The translations under genes were made by a program, and so were the position numbers. This document shows positions 32,458-42,255 of a stretch of 64,000 bases of DNA, piece after piece. The DNA is from an uncultured bacterium. Lineage in GTDB: Bacteria > Verrucomicrobiota > Kiritimatiellia > CAIKKV01. The number at the start of each line of letters is the position of its first letter. Position 1 is the stretch's first letter. The notes below the pieces were generated by a model. It did no database searches and was not told the origin of the DNA. It saw only the letters and a list, made by a program, of their open reading frames with translations. Location: positions 1 through 64,000 of the forward strand of contig CALHRZ010000023.1 in assembly GCA_938038445.1 (NCBI GenBank). Direction: 5' to 3'.

Positions 32458-35400
32458 CGGTGATGGCCAGGTTTGGACCGGATTACCACGGCGTATGCAG
32501 CCGGAAGGAAGAAAAGCGTCAACAAAAGCGAATAAAGAAGCCCACCGATCACGGCGATGGCCATGGGCTGGAGCATGTCGCCTCCTTCGCCCATGTTTAA
32601 CGCGAGCGGCAGGAGGCCAAGCACCGTCGTTAGCTGCGTAATCAAGATCGGCCGTAACCGAATGGGCGCCGCGCTCTTCGCTGCGTCAAGAGGCTTCTGT
32701 CCTTCCCGACGGTATTCTTCGGCCAGCGTGAGGAGAACAACCCCTTGGGAGGCAATGCCGCCCATCATGACCACGAGGCCAATCATCACGGTCACCCCAA
32801 TGGGGATTTTAAACAGATACAGCGCTCCCAAAGCACCTGTCAACGCAAAGGGGATGTTCACGATCGCCAGAAGAGGAAGCACAAACGAATCGAACTGGAT
32901 GGCAAGCACGATATAGGCAAAGAGAACGGCAAACCCCAAGATCATGGACATCGTCCGTCGGTTTTCCGCCATCATCTGGGCCTGTCCACCCATGGCAACG
33001 CTGACGCCCGGCGGCCGTTGGAGCGAGGCAACGGCCGCCTCCGCCCGACGGACTGCCTCTCCCACGCTCACTCCTGACGAATCGGCCCGCACAATGACCT
33101 GCTTGATCTGATTTTCCCGCGCGATCTCCACCGGCCCAACCGCCCGTCGCACTTCCGCAACGTCCCGCACCCGAATGGTCCGACCCTCCCGAGATTCAAG
33201 CACGAGGTTTTCCACGTCATCCTTGGAGGTCAACGCCGGCTCCGGAACTCTCACGCGGATATCGTAGTATTCCCCTCGATCGCGATAGGAAGTCGAAACA
33301 ATCCCTCCCACCAAACCTCGAAGCAGGGAGGCCGCTTTCCCCACCGGAATTCCCAACGCCGAGGCGCGGACCCGATCCACGTAAACCCGGTACTCGGGTT
33401 TTGTCATATCCATTGAGAGGTTGACCCCACTCAGTCCAGGGGTCTCGCTGAGTTTCGCGGCCACTTGCTTGGCAAACTCGTAGATCGGCAGAATTTCCGA
33501 ACCCTGGATTTTCACTTCGACATCCTGAACGCCGATCTGACGAATGCCCTTGATCTTCATTTGCATCACCGGCATCCGAGCGCCGGGCGCCATGGCCTTT
33601 TTGACCATGGGCTTGATCTTTTCCACAAAATCCGCCGTATGGATCGTCCGCTTGCTCTTCGGAACCAGTTGAATGTCGACTTCTCCTTCTTCCGCAATCT
33701 CGTAGGTTGCAAGCCCCCACACACGACCGCCCGCCAGGGTGAAAATGCTCTCGATTTCCGGCAATCCTTTGAGCTGTTCCTCCACCCCAGCCAGAATGCG
33801 GTCGGTCTCTCCCACCGCAGTTCCGGCCGGCATCTTGAGTTTCACCATCACCCGCCCGTCGTCCACTTTGGGAAGAAACTCAGAACCCATCTGCTTGGCC
33901 AGCCAAAATCCGCCAATAAACAGACCCGTAAATATGATCAGCAGGAACCCCCGCCCCTTCAGTGCGCCCCCCAGCAAGAACGCATAGCCAGAGGCCATTC
34001 GGTCCATCCATAAATCAAAGGCGGCGCCTACACCGCGCATGCGGCCTTTCGGCTGAGCCCGCGCCACCAGCAGGTCGGTCAGGAAGGGAGTGAGGGTCAG
34101 AGCGATCAAAAGGGAAAGAACCACAATAAACGCAATCACCAGCACCAACTCCTTGAAGAGCAGGGACGCAAGCCCAGGGACGATTAGAAAGGGCAGAAAA
34201 ATACCGAGAAAAGTCAGGGTGGCCGCCAGGATTGCCGGGCCGACCTCCGATGTCCCCTTGAGAACCACGTGGGCGGTGCCCCGGTGCCGCAAGGAGTCTT
34301 CCTGATGTTTCAGACGCGTAATGTTTTCCAATACCACCGTGGAATTGTCGAGGATCACCCCCAGCGCCACCACGAGTCCACCCAAGGAAAAAAGATTCAA
34401 CGAAAAGCCGGCGACGTACATAAGGAAAAAATTGGCCAGAAGAGTCACCGGCAAAGCCACAAGCATGACCGCAACCTGCCGCCAATGCCCAAGAAATAGA
34501 TAAATCACGAGAACAACCAGAATCGCAGAAAGAATGGCCGAATCCCGCACGCTCCGAATGGCGCCCATGACGTAGTCGCCCTGATTCTCGACAACGCCAA
34601 ACTCGATGTCCGCGGGAATTTCGGTACGCAGGGCGGCCAGTTTGTCCTTGACGCCCTGGGCCACGCGGACCGTGTTCGCTTCGGCCTGCTTGAGCACGTT
34701 GACCTTCACACACGGCTTGCCATTGAATCGGGTGATCACGCGCATTTCCTGGTGGGAGTCCTCGACCGAAGCCACATCGCGCACATACACGAGCTCACCG
34801 TTCTTGCCGCGGGCGATGGCCGTGTTGCGTATTTCGTCGAGATTCGCGAACTCACCCATCGTACGCACGATCATTTCCCGGGTTTCCACCGTTACCCGGC
34901 CGGCAAATATCTGCCGATTTTCGTCCCGCAATACGGCCGCGACTTTCTCCGGCGAAAGGCCATAGGCATCCAGCCGTTCGGGATCGAGATGGACCCGAAT
35001 CTCTCGCTTCAGTCCCCCGACCACTTCGGCGCCGGCCGTTCCGGGCACCGCGCTCAGGCGATCCACAAGCCAATTGTCCGCCCAATCCCGCAGCCATACG
35101 AGACTCCGCTGGCCAGACGCGAGTGCGACCTCCAACACGGGCAACTGAGACGGGTCCGCTTTGATGACCACGGGAGGATCAATGTCGTTGGGCAACAGGC
35201 GCGTGACGCGACCCATAATCGCCATCACGTCCGTATAGGCCACGTCGATATTTGCGCCGTATCGAAAATTCACCAGCAGAGTGTACATCCCCTCGATGCA
35301 GGAAGAATCGAGGTAATCGAGGTTGTCCACGGTGGCCATGGCCCGTTCGATCGGATCGGCGATACTGGTTTCAATTTCTTCCGGGGTGGCGCCGCGCCAC

Positions 35401-35549
35401 CAGATGTGGATTTTCACCATGGGATAGGTGATATCCGGCAGGTAGTCCACATCGAGTTGGGGCAGGGCAAACAACCCCAAGGCGATGACGGCGACCGTCA
35501 GCACCGTCATCGCGACCTTGCGTCGAACGCTGATTTCCGTAAGTCTCAT
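32454..35549 (-). CDS. RND-family efflux pump inner-membrane subunit
   Basis: This 1031-residue protein is a full-length AcrB/HAE-1-type transporter with twelve transmembrane segments and two large periplasmic loops. Signature pieces are VDYLPDITYPMVKI, LRDWADNWLVDRLSAVPG and LGVILDNSTVVLENI. In the proton-relay helix only one Asp is present (LDNS), where AcrB has an Asp pair. Loss of the pair is common in HME and lipid-exporting members, so the substrate is uncertain. No Met-rich metal channel is visible. It follows the adaptor with ATGA overlap and precedes the CDF gene. Confidence 0.94.
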   Translation of the reverse strand: MRLTEISVRRKVAMTVLTVAVIALGLFALPQLDVDYLPDITYPMVKIHIWWRGATPEEIETSIADPIERAMATVDNLDYLDSSCIEGMYTLLVNFRYGANIDVAYTDVMAIMGRVTRLLPNDIDPPVVIKADPSQLPVLEVALASGQRSLVWLRDWADNWLVDRLSAVPGTAGAEVVGGLKREIRVHLDPERLDAYGLSPEKVAAVLRDENRQIFAGRVTVETREMIVRTMGEFANLDEIRNTAIARGKNGELVYVRDVASVEDSHQEMRVITRFNGKPCVKVNVLKQAEANTVRVAQGVKDKLAALRTEIPADIEFGVVENQGDYVMGAIRSVRDSAILSAILVVLVIYLFLGHWRQVAVMLVALPVTLLANFFLMYVAGFSLNLFSLGGLVVALGVILDNSTVVLENITRLKHQEDSLRHRGTAHVVLKGTSEVGPAILAATLTFLGIFLPFLIVPGLASLLFKELVLVIAFIVVLSLLIALTLTPFLTDLLVARAQPKGRMRGVGAAFDLWMDRMASGYAFLLGGALKGRGFLLIIFTGLFIGGFWLAKQMGSEFLPKVDDGRVMVKLKMPAGTAVGETDRILAGVEEQLKGLPEIESIFTLAGGRVWGLATYEIAEEGEVDIQLVPKSKRTIHTADFVEKIKPMVKKAMAPGARMPVMQMKIKGIRQIGVQDVEVKIQGSEILPIYEFAKQVAAKLSETPGLSGVNLSMDMTKPEYRVYVDRVRASALGIPVGKAASLLRGLVGGIVSTSYRDRGEYYDIRVRVPEPALTSKDDVENLVLESREGRTIRVRDVAEVRRAVGPVEIARENQIKQVIVRADSSGVSVGEAVRRAEAAVASLQRPPGVSVAMGGQAQMMAENRRTMSMILGFAVLFAYIVLAIQFDSFVLPLLAIVNIPFALTGALGALYLFKIPIGVTVMIGLVVMMGGIASQGVVLLTLAEEYRREGQKPLDAAKSAAPIRLRPILITQLTTVLGLLPLALNMGEGGDMLQPMAIAVIGGLLYSLLLTLFFLPAAYAVVIRSKPGHHR

Positions 35550-36706
35550 GAGGCCGGATCGCCTTTCCCCCTCAGCGGCTCGGCGGAGCCGCGAACGGGC
35601 ACCGTGCCCGTTGCGCTTCCGGACCCACCGCCTTCTGGTTTTTTCAGCCCCATGACTTGAACCGTCGCCCCATCTTTGAGCGTTTCGTTGCCCCGGCTAA
35701 TCACCATCTCTTCCGCCTGAATTCCACTTTCAATGGCCACCGTCTCGCCGGCCTCCATGGCCACCTTCACTTTGCGCCGGACGGCTTTATCCCCCTCCAA
35801 GATGAACGAAACAGACTCTCCGTTCGGCAACACGAGCAACGCGCTGGCCGGTACCGTTACCGCATCGGGCAGCGTCTGGACCGTCACGTCCACGCGGGCA
35901 AACATACCGCTCAGGAGCTTCACGTCGTCTTCCACAACTGCTTCGGCCGTCAGGGTGCGCGTTGTCCTTTCCAACTCGGGGTACAAGCGGATGAGTCGGC
36001 CGTTGAAACGCCGGTTCGGATAGGCGTCTAACGTCACGCGAACCGGCTGATTGGTTTGGAGAGCAAGTGCTTGTCGTTCCGGAACGGACATCCGAATCAC
36101 TAGACTGGCGGGTTCGATCATCTCCACCAACGGCGCACGGGGAGCAACGAAATTTCCTTCGGCGACCCAGACCTTCGATACTACGCCGTCCCATGGCGCC
36201 GCGATTTCGTAATCGCTTGCTCCAGTCTCCATAGCCGCAACGTTTGCTTCGGCACGCTTCACGTTGGCCCGCGCCACCTCCAGTTGCTCGCTCGGCAGGA
36301 ATCCGCTTTTGACGAGTCGCTCGACACGCTGGAATTCTGTTTCCTGCCGCCGGAACTCCTCGCGCGCCGCTTCGAGCCCCGTTTCCGCGATCCGACTGCG
36401 GCCGACTTTCACCAGGATCTGACCCTTCCGGACCGAATCGCCCTCGCGCACGGTACACGCCGCGATCGGTCCCTCCGCAGGCGAAGCCATTCGCGCGACT
36501 TTGACCGGCTCCACGGACCCCGTAAAGGTCGCCGTTTTCGACAGTTCTCGCCGCTCCGCTTTTGCGATCTGGACCAAAGGCATCGGCTTCGGGGCGTTCC
36601 CGCCACCCTCGGCACGTTCTCGACCGCACCCCGCCGCAAAGGGAAGGAGAAGCACGCTCGGAAGAACAGAAACGGGAAACAATAGACTCGGCCGTTTTTT
36701 ACTCAT
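35546..36706 (-). CDS. RND efflux membrane-fusion (adaptor) lipoprotein
   Basis: This 386-residue adaptor links the RND pump to its outer-membrane channel. It is a lipoprotein with lipobox FAAGC (Cys27). The family blocks EPVKVARMASPAEGPIAACTVREGDSVRKGQIL and ASDYEIAAPWDGVVSKVWVAEGNFV mark the lipoyl half-motifs around a helical hairpin. The beta-barrel follows. Both ends overlap neighbouring genes by ATGA, giving the order outer-membrane channel, adaptor, pump. Confidence 0.94.
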   Translation of the reverse strand: MSKKRPSLLFPVSVLPSVLLLPFAAGCGRERAEGGGNAPKPMPLVQIAKAERRELSKTATFTGSVEPVKVARMASPAEGPIAACTVREGDSVRKGQILVKVGRSRIAETGLEAAREEFRRQETEFQRVERLVKSGFLPSEQLEVARANVKRAEANVAAMETGASDYEIAAPWDGVVSKVWVAEGNFVAPRAPLVEMIEPASLVIRMSVPERQALALQTNQPVRVTLDAYPNRRFNGRLIRLYPELERTTRTLTAEAVVEDDVKLLSGMFARVDVTVQTLPDAVTVPASALLVLPNGESVSFILEGDKAVRRKVKVAMEAGETVAIESGIQAEEMVISRGNETLKDGATVQVMGLKKPEGGGSGSATGTVPVRGSAEPLRGKGDPAS

Positions 36707-38040
36707 GGTCCCATCGCTCCAATCGCGAGTTTTCGCCGGGCTTCCGCCACAGCCGAATCGGCCAAAGCCCGGGCATGACGGGTCTCAGCCGAAACCAGGG
36801 CCGTCTGGGCATCCAACACATCGGTCATCGTGCCTTTGCCCAGTTCATATTTCTCCTTCGTGATCCGAAAACTCTCCTGCGCCTGGACGATGGCCTGTTC
36901 GGCCGTTTTGATCCGCTCGCGCGCGGCGGCAAGTTCCGACAAGGCCGTCTCCAATTCAAAGCGAATTTGCAATTCAATCTTCCTCAAGCGTTCCTGCGCG
37001 CCGCGCAGGCGGGCTTGTTGTTCCGCCACCTTCGCCTGCGTCAATCCACCATCCAACAAAGGGAATTCTACCATCAGCCCAACACGCCCGACGTCGGCTA
37101 GCGCTTCCGTCCCGGGCGGCCGCTCGGTCGGACTAGGCATCCATCGAGCGCCGTATGAGGCTTGGAGGGAAACGGTCGGACGAAACCCAGCCCGCGCCGC
37201 GCGGATAGCGGCGTCGGCAGCGAAAACCGCCGCTTGGGCCGCCTGATAATCGGATCGGAGGCTCAAGGCCTTTTCCAGGCATTCCGACACCGCCATGCAA
37301 GGCGGCGATTCCTCCAGGTCCAGGGTTCCCTCTGCCTCCGGAGCCTCGGCATCGTCCAGCCCCAGTAACACGGCCCACGCGCGCTGTTGAACAGTGCGGA
37401 GGTTTCGTTGCCGGACCTGAAGTTCGTAAAGCTCAGCCCGCCGCACATTCGCCCGTAACAGGTCCACTCGCGCCGCTTTCCCAACATCTACCAACGCTTG
37501 AATGTTTCTCGCCTGCTCTTCCATCGCGGCCACGGCTGCCTCGAGCGACCGCAATACCTCTTGTTGCGCCAAAAGCTCAAAAAACTGGGCGATCACCTGA
37601 AAAGCCAGAAATTCTCGCGCCCGACTCCACTGCGCCTGGGCAGCCGTCTGGTTCCACCTCGCCACTTCGATCTCGCCGGAGATGCGCCCCCCCGTGTACA
37701 AGGGGTAGGTTGCCACGAGTTCTGCGCCCACCGTCTGGGAACCAAACGCGCCAGGTTCTCCGTTACGCGTTGCGGGAAACAGCCGTTGATCCTCGGACCA
37801 GAAATCCGCTGCCCCCCGAACCTTAATCGTAGGCCATCCGCCCGCCTGCGCGGCCCGTAGGCGGGAATCGGATTCCTCCAGGCGGCTTTGCGCTTCGATC
37901 ATGTCGGGATTACGCTCAAGGGCGATGGCCAGTGCTTGCTCCAAGGAAAGGCGGCGGCTTTCGGCGGCGGCTGGAAAAACTTCTAAAGCCGCTGCCAGCC
38001 CGACAAGGGGAAGCCGCCTACGGATGAAATCCCATTTCAT
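36703..38040 (-). CDS. TolC-family outer-membrane efflux channel
   Basis: This 445-residue protein has a signal peptide (LPLVGLAAALEVFPAAA) and two TolC-type repeats of coiled-coil helices and beta-strands. LSLEQALAIALERNPDMIEAQ and the later LRSDYQAAQAAVFAADAAIRAA mark the repeat starts, and AAYP-type strands frame them. It would form the trans-periplasmic exit duct for the RND pump. The ATG at 38040 follows GGGGAG; the longer frame to 38304 is unsupported. It is the first gene of the long minus-strand metal unit that extends to 27403. Confidence 0.92.
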   Translation of the reverse strand: MKWDFIRRRLPLVGLAAALEVFPAAAESRRLSLEQALAIALERNPDMIEAQSRLEESDSRLRAAQAGGWPTIKVRGAADFWSEDQRLFPATRNGEPGAFGSQTVGAELVATYPLYTGGRISGEIEVARWNQTAAQAQWSRAREFLAFQVIAQFFELLAQQEVLRSLEAAVAAMEEQARNIQALVDVGKAARVDLLRANVRRAELYELQVRQRNLRTVQQRAWAVLLGLDDAEAPEAEGTLDLEESPPCMAVSECLEKALSLRSDYQAAQAAVFAADAAIRAARAGFRPTVSLQASYGARWMPSPTERPPGTEALADVGRVGLMVEFPLLDGGLTQAKVAEQQARLRGAQERLRKIELQIRFELETALSELAAARERIKTAEQAIVQAQESFRITKEKYELGKGTMTDVLDAQTALVSAETRHARALADSAVAEARRKLAIGAMGP

Positions 38041-38410
38041 ACCCACCACTCCCCATTTCCGGGCGCGATCATCGTTTCGCCCTGCCCTCGGGCAATACCT
38101 CGTCCCGCCTGAGGATACCGCCCACCCCTCCCTTGGGCTCTGCATCTCCGCCCTCTGAATGGGATCGGCCATCGAAGGGAGCCCCGGGTTGGACCGGATC
38201 CGATATCCACAGATGATGGGCTTCGCCTTTTGTCCATTCATAAAAGTTAAAATTATAAAGATTGGTGCACAAAAATGCAACAAGAATTCCTCGGATAACC
38301 CCACAGGAAATTCCCGTCAAACCATCGGGATTGAGCCTGTCCCGTTCCGTTCCCATTGCGCGCCGGCAGCCGCCCTTTTTCTTCGAGCGATTAACGCTGG
38401 GAGTTCGCTT
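38041..38410. other. Intergenic region between GH51 and tolC
   Basis: The 370 bases hold the promoter candidate above. The part from 38041 to about 38240 would be a 5' leader and contains no recognised riboswitch. No gene, repeat or convincing terminator of the GH51 transcript is seen. Confidence 0.45.
38252..38280 (-). promoter_or_regulatory. Candidate promoter of the tolC-RND-ars operon
   Basis: A perfect TATAAT (38257-38252) follows TTGCAT (38280-38275) after 17 bases on the minus strand. The leader to tolC would be about 205 nt. It is the strongest promoter match upstream of the island. Confidence 0.6.
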
Positions 38411-39937
38411 TTAAAGGCCAAATTCGAGCACCGTCCAACTCGCCGGCGGAAGTTCGATCTCTTCCGTGAACGGAAACGAATGGGTCCTTACCCCCACCCG
38501 ATCGGGAGCGTCGAGTGCATTGACCGCCGCGAGATCCTCCCCGCCGGTCAGACGATGCAAGCGGAGGGGAGAATCGGTCGCCGGTGCAATTCCCCGAAAC
38601 CGGAACCGGACCCGAACCGGTTGCTGTTCGAGCCTCTGAACAATTGAAACCGCCAAACAACCCCGCGCGCGGTCCAGGCTGGCCAGCACATCGAGCGCCG
38701 GCACCTCTCGATAATGAATTAAGGTCGGCCGATTCTCCTTCTGCGCCTGATCGGGATCTACGGTACCGCAGAAAAACCGCTCATGTTTCCCGCAAAAGGT
38801 CGGTCCATCGCAGGTCGTCGTAATCACCTGCCCGCGATGAACCTCGCGCATCAGCCGGGCAGGGTAAAAAATCGTTTGCCGGACCGCGCGATTCCGATCG
38901 GTAAAAACCAGCCCAAGGGTATTCGTGAACAGGGCGATGTTCGACAGCCCGATCCATCGGACGTTGCGAAGAACGGTATGAAAAAGGGAGGCCACGGTCA
39001 GCGCGTCGGTGTAGGTGTACCGTTCTTCCAAATCCTCGGTTGCGCCGTGGGAGGATCGGTACCAGACGTTCCATTCATCCAACGCGATGAGGGGAGGATC
39101 TTTTCGCGAAAGGCAGCCGTCCATCGCTTCCTGGATGTTGACCCGTAACTGCTGAATCATTTCCTCCATTACGAAGGCAGCGCATAGACTGTCCGCAAAT
39201 CCAGGGCGGCCGAAATAGTTGTGCACCGCGATCAGATCCACCTGGTCGATGAGTCCTTTCAAGACGGTCCGATCCCACTCGGGATTCGGCCGGCCGAGAC
39301 CGCAGACCGCAACCCGGATTTCAGGATCTACGAGTTTCATCTGGCGAATCGCTTCCCGGCACCAGGCCGTGTATTCCGTGGCCGTTTTCTGTCCCGGCTG
39401 CCAATCGCCGTAAATCTCATTGCCCAGGCTGAAAAGCCGTACGCCATAGGGTTCCCGCCGGCCGTGAGCGCGACGAAGATCGGCATACCGAGTGGACGTC
39501 TCGGCATTGAGGTATTCCACGAGATTGGCCGCGTCCTCCGGGCTCTGGGTATGCGCGTTGACGGTGTAGTAAAGTTCGGCTCCCACTTCCTGGCAAAGGG
39601 CATGGACTTCCGGGATGCCGAAGGCCGTGGATTGCGGAACGCGGAATCGGCGAAAAAGACGAGCCGACGGCCGCTGGGGCCTTGGACCGACAAGATCTTG
39701 CCAGTCAAAGTAAGCGGCCGCACAGCCGCCGGGGTATCGAAGGTGCGTCGGGTTCAGTTCCCGAAGCATCGCCACCACGTCGGTCCGGAGGCCATCGGGT
39801 CGCGCCAGGGGACTTTCAGGATCGACCAGTCCACCATAAACACAACGGCCGGCCAGCTCGAGGAACTGGCCGAAGAGAGGGCCGCGAATCTCGCCCAACA
39901 ATTGGCGGCCGTAGAGGGTGATTTCCGCCGTTTCCAT
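38411..39937 (-). CDS. Alpha-L-arabinofuranosidase, GH51
   Basis: This 508-residue enzyme releases L-arabinofuranose from arabinan or arabinoxylan fragments. The TIM-barrel acid/base Glu174 lies in LFSLGNEIYGDW and the nucleophile Glu288 in LIALDEWNVWY. The C-terminal beta-sandwich is complete. No signal peptide is seen, as usual for cytoplasmic GH51 enzymes acting on imported oligosaccharides. The ATG at 39937 follows AGGACGG, 13 bases after the homocysteine methyltransferase stop. Confidence 0.93.
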   Translation of the reverse strand: METAEITLYGRQLLGEIRGPLFGQFLELAGRCVYGGLVDPESPLARPDGLRTDVVAMLRELNPTHLRYPGGCAAAYFDWQDLVGPRPQRPSARLFRRFRVPQSTAFGIPEVHALCQEVGAELYYTVNAHTQSPEDAANLVEYLNAETSTRYADLRRAHGRREPYGVRLFSLGNEIYGDWQPGQKTATEYTAWCREAIRQMKLVDPEIRVAVCGLGRPNPEWDRTVLKGLIDQVDLIAVHNYFGRPGFADSLCAAFVMEEMIQQLRVNIQEAMDGCLSRKDPPLIALDEWNVWYRSSHGATEDLEERYTYTDALTVASLFHTVLRNVRWIGLSNIALFTNTLGLVFTDRNRAVRQTIFYPARLMREVHRGQVITTTCDGPTFCGKHERFFCGTVDPDQAQKENRPTLIHYREVPALDVLASLDRARGCLAVSIVQRLEQQPVRVRFRFRGIAPATDSPLRLHRLTGGEDLAAVNALDAPDRVGVRTHSFPFTEEIELPPASWTVLEFGL

Positions 39938-39950
39938 TACATGCCGTCCT

Positions 39951-40841
39951 TTACCCTTGGCGGATCGCGCGACGAATCGCACGGATATGATCGGGCCCGG
40001 TCCCGCAACAACCGCCGATGATCGAGACGCCGGCTTCCACCAGACGGACTGCAAATTGGGCGGTCTCTTCCGGTTTTTCCTTGAAAATCGTACGACCGTT
40101 TTCCAGCGTGGGCATGCCGGCGTTGGGCATGGCGATAAGAGGGAGGGCACCTGCCGTAGCTCTCTTCATTCGGCGGATGACTTCGACCATATCCCGACCG
40201 CCCGTTCCGCAATTGGCGCCGACAATATGCGCGCCCGCTGCCAGTGCGGCCTCCACTGCCTGCTCGGGAGTGACGCCCATCATGGTGGCATATCCGCCGG
40301 ACGGTTGGGGGTCGAAGGTAAAACTGGCCATGACCGTCAAGGCGGTACAGGTCCGCGCGGCGCGGATCGCGATGGCGGCCTCTTCCACGGCGGTCATGGT
40401 TTCCACGATCACCGCGTCGGCGCCCCCGGCTTCAAGGGCCTGAACCTGTTCAAGAAAAGCGGCAAAAAAGGACTCCTCCGTTTCCTCGCCCAGCGGTTCC
40501 AAGAATGCGCCCGTGGGACCCACGCTGCCCAATACGTATTGGCGGCCATCGGCGACCTCTCGAGCCAGGCGGGCGGCAGCCCGGTTGATTTCGGCCACGC
40601 GATCGTCGAGCCCATAATGGCGCAACTTGTATCGCGTGCCGCCGAAGCTGTTGCATTCGACGATATCGCTGCCCACTTCGGCATAGGCGCGATGAATGGC
40701 CAAAACGTCCTCGGGATGGGTTGCGCACCACAATTCAGGACATTCGCCCGGGGTCAGCCCCCGGGACTGGAGTTGCGTGCCCATCGCGCCGTCGGCAATC
40801 AGAATTTCGCCTTCGCGGATTCGATCCAAGAGTGCTTTCAT
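39951..40841 (-). CDS. Homocysteine S-methyltransferase family protein
   Basis: This 296-residue zinc barrel has the Cys ligands in GANCGTGGRD and SIIGGCCGTGPDHI, with N-terminal LIADGAMGTQLQSRG. It would methylate homocysteine to methionine from a methyl donor such as S-methylmethionine, betaine or methylcobalamin. The length fits BHMT/MmuM proteins or a detached MetH N-terminal domain. The ATG at 40841 was preferred over a TTG two codons upstream; neither has a strong site. It precedes the GH51 gene on the same strand. Confidence 0.92.
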   Translation of the reverse strand: MKALLDRIREGEILIADGAMGTQLQSRGLTPGECPELWCATHPEDVLAIHRAYAEVGSDIVECNSFGGTRYKLRHYGLDDRVAEINRAAARLAREVADGRQYVLGSVGPTGAFLEPLGEETEESFFAAFLEQVQALEAGGADAVIVETMTAVEEAAIAIRAARTCTALTVMASFTFDPQPSGGYATMMGVTPEQAVEAALAAGAHIVGANCGTGGRDMVEVIRRMKRATAGALPLIAMPNAGMPTLENGRTIFKEKPEETAQFAVRLVEAGVSIIGGCCGTGPDHIRAIRRAIRQG

Positions 40842-41017
40842 ACGCAAGGATTTAACTTCATTTGGACGGCCGCATGCAATGGAATTCTTGCGTTGGGGCT
40901 CCGGTTGGACGCAACCGAAAAAGTGGGCATTTTATCGGAGTCCAAATTACAACCGTTCCGACAAGAAGAGGAGAAGCGCATGGAAAGAAGCAAATGGATG
41001 GGGGGGAGGAAAATTAA

Positions 41018-41452
41018 ATGGTTTTCATCGCGATCAGTCTGGGCACAGGGCGCGTCCATCTTGAGGACAATCGGTCGGGCCGTACCGAGGCGACCGTCCG
41101 CGTGGAAACGTGGGTCCAAAGCGACCGGAGTTTGTGGGATGGGGCGATCCTGCCGCCGCATCCCGCTGGTCAGCCGAAAATCACGCTTCTAAGCATGACG
41201 ATTCCACCGGGGGTTCGGCTCGAGTCGCATCTGCATCCGGTGCTCAACGCGGGCGTTCTGCTGAGTGGAGCGCTAACCGTCGTGACGGAGGAAAGCGGCA
41301 CCCTCCCTCTTCGCCCAGGGGATGCGCTGGTGGAAGTCGTCCACACCTGGCATTACGGAATCAACGAAGGCAAAACTTCCGCTGAACTCGTCGTCTTCAA
41401 TGCGGAAGCGAACGGCATTCCCCTTTCTATTCGGCGGGAGAGTTCGCCATAA
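41018..41452 (+). CDS. Cupin-domain protein
   Basis: This 144-residue single cupin has the metal-binding motif LESHLHPVLNAGVLLSGAL, followed by LPLRPGDALVEVVHTWHYG. It is probably cytoplasmic. Such proteins are dioxygenases, isomerases or ligand sensors; no substrate can be assigned. AGGAAAA precedes the ATG. It lies 73 bases before a DUF502 gene on the same strand. Confidence 0.85.
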   Translation: MVFIAISLGTGRVHLEDNRSGRTEATVRVETWVQSDRSLWDGAILPPHPAGQPKITLLSMTIPPGVRLESHLHPVLNAGVLLSGALTVVTEESGTLPLRPGDALVEVVHTWHYGINEGKTSAELVVFNAEANGIPLSIRRESSP

Positions 41453-41525
41453 GCCTTGGCCCTTCCCCACGCCTCATGCTCACACCGACTTGTCAATCGC
41501 TTCAAAACGGATTAAGGTTCTTTCC

Positions 41526-42242
41526 GTGAACGCGCCTTCCCAACCTCTCGATTCTTCGATCGAAACGCAACTGTCACGCGACGCGGTAACCGTTTGGAAA
41601 AAAACCGGCCGCAACATGCGGCGTCGGCTTCTTTCCGGACTTCTGGTGCTGGTTCCTTTGGGGATTACAATTTTTACCATCCGCTTTCTGATCCAATTTT
41701 TCGCCATTTTCATTATTCCCATGGAGCAGATTCTGCCCCGGGAAACTCCTGAATGGCAACGGAACCTTTTTGCTCTTCTGCTTTTCGGATTGGTTGTCTA
41801 TTTCATCGGGTTCGTCACGCAACATGTATTCGGGCGACGGTTGATCGCATGGTTCGAGTCGCTTCTTTTGCAAATCCCCGGGATCAAGTTGATTTATTCC
41901 GCCAGCAAGCAGATCGTGGAAAGTATCGCGTCCGACCGGCAGACGGCTTTTGAAAAGGTCGTGGTCTTCGAGTGTTTTTATCCCGGCTACAAGGCCTTGG
42001 GCTTCCAGACCGGCACCTCGCAGGATTCCACGGGAAGGACGTTTTGTCACATCTTTCTTCCTACCTCTCCCAATCCCACATCGGGGTATCTTCTTCTGGT
42101 GCCGGCGGAAAATGTTCAAGTGGCTCAGATGAGCGTAGAGGAGGCCTTTAAATTGATCGTCTCGGCCGGCATGCTGCCGCCTCCTTCTGCCTTCCTTCCC
42201 CCTCCCATTTCCTCATCCCGGATGGGAAGTCCCGTTCCTTAG
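41526..42242 (+). CDS. DUF502 membrane protein
   Basis: This 238-residue protein has two N-terminal transmembrane segments (LVLVPLGITIFTIRFLI and LFALLLFGLVVYFIGFV) and a cytoplasmic domain with the DUF502 block LIYSASKQIVESIASD. A Pro-rich tail ends the protein. The family is conserved but functionally uncharacterised, with some plant members in membrane stress. The start is GTG at 41526, with AAGG about ten bases before it; the longer frame from 41322 overlaps the cupin. Confidence 0.9.
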   Translation: MNAPSQPLDSSIETQLSRDAVTVWKKTGRNMRRRLLSGLLVLVPLGITIFTIRFLIQFFAIFIIPMEQILPRETPEWQRNLFALLLFGLVVYFIGFVTQHVFGRRLIAWFESLLLQIPGIKLIYSASKQIVESIASDRQTAFEKVVVFECFYPGYKALGFQTGTSQDSTGRTFCHIFLPTSPNPTSGYLLLVPAENVQVAQMSVEEAFKLIVSAGMLPPPSAFLPPPISSSRMGSPVP

Positions 42243-42255
42243 GAATAGGGAATAT

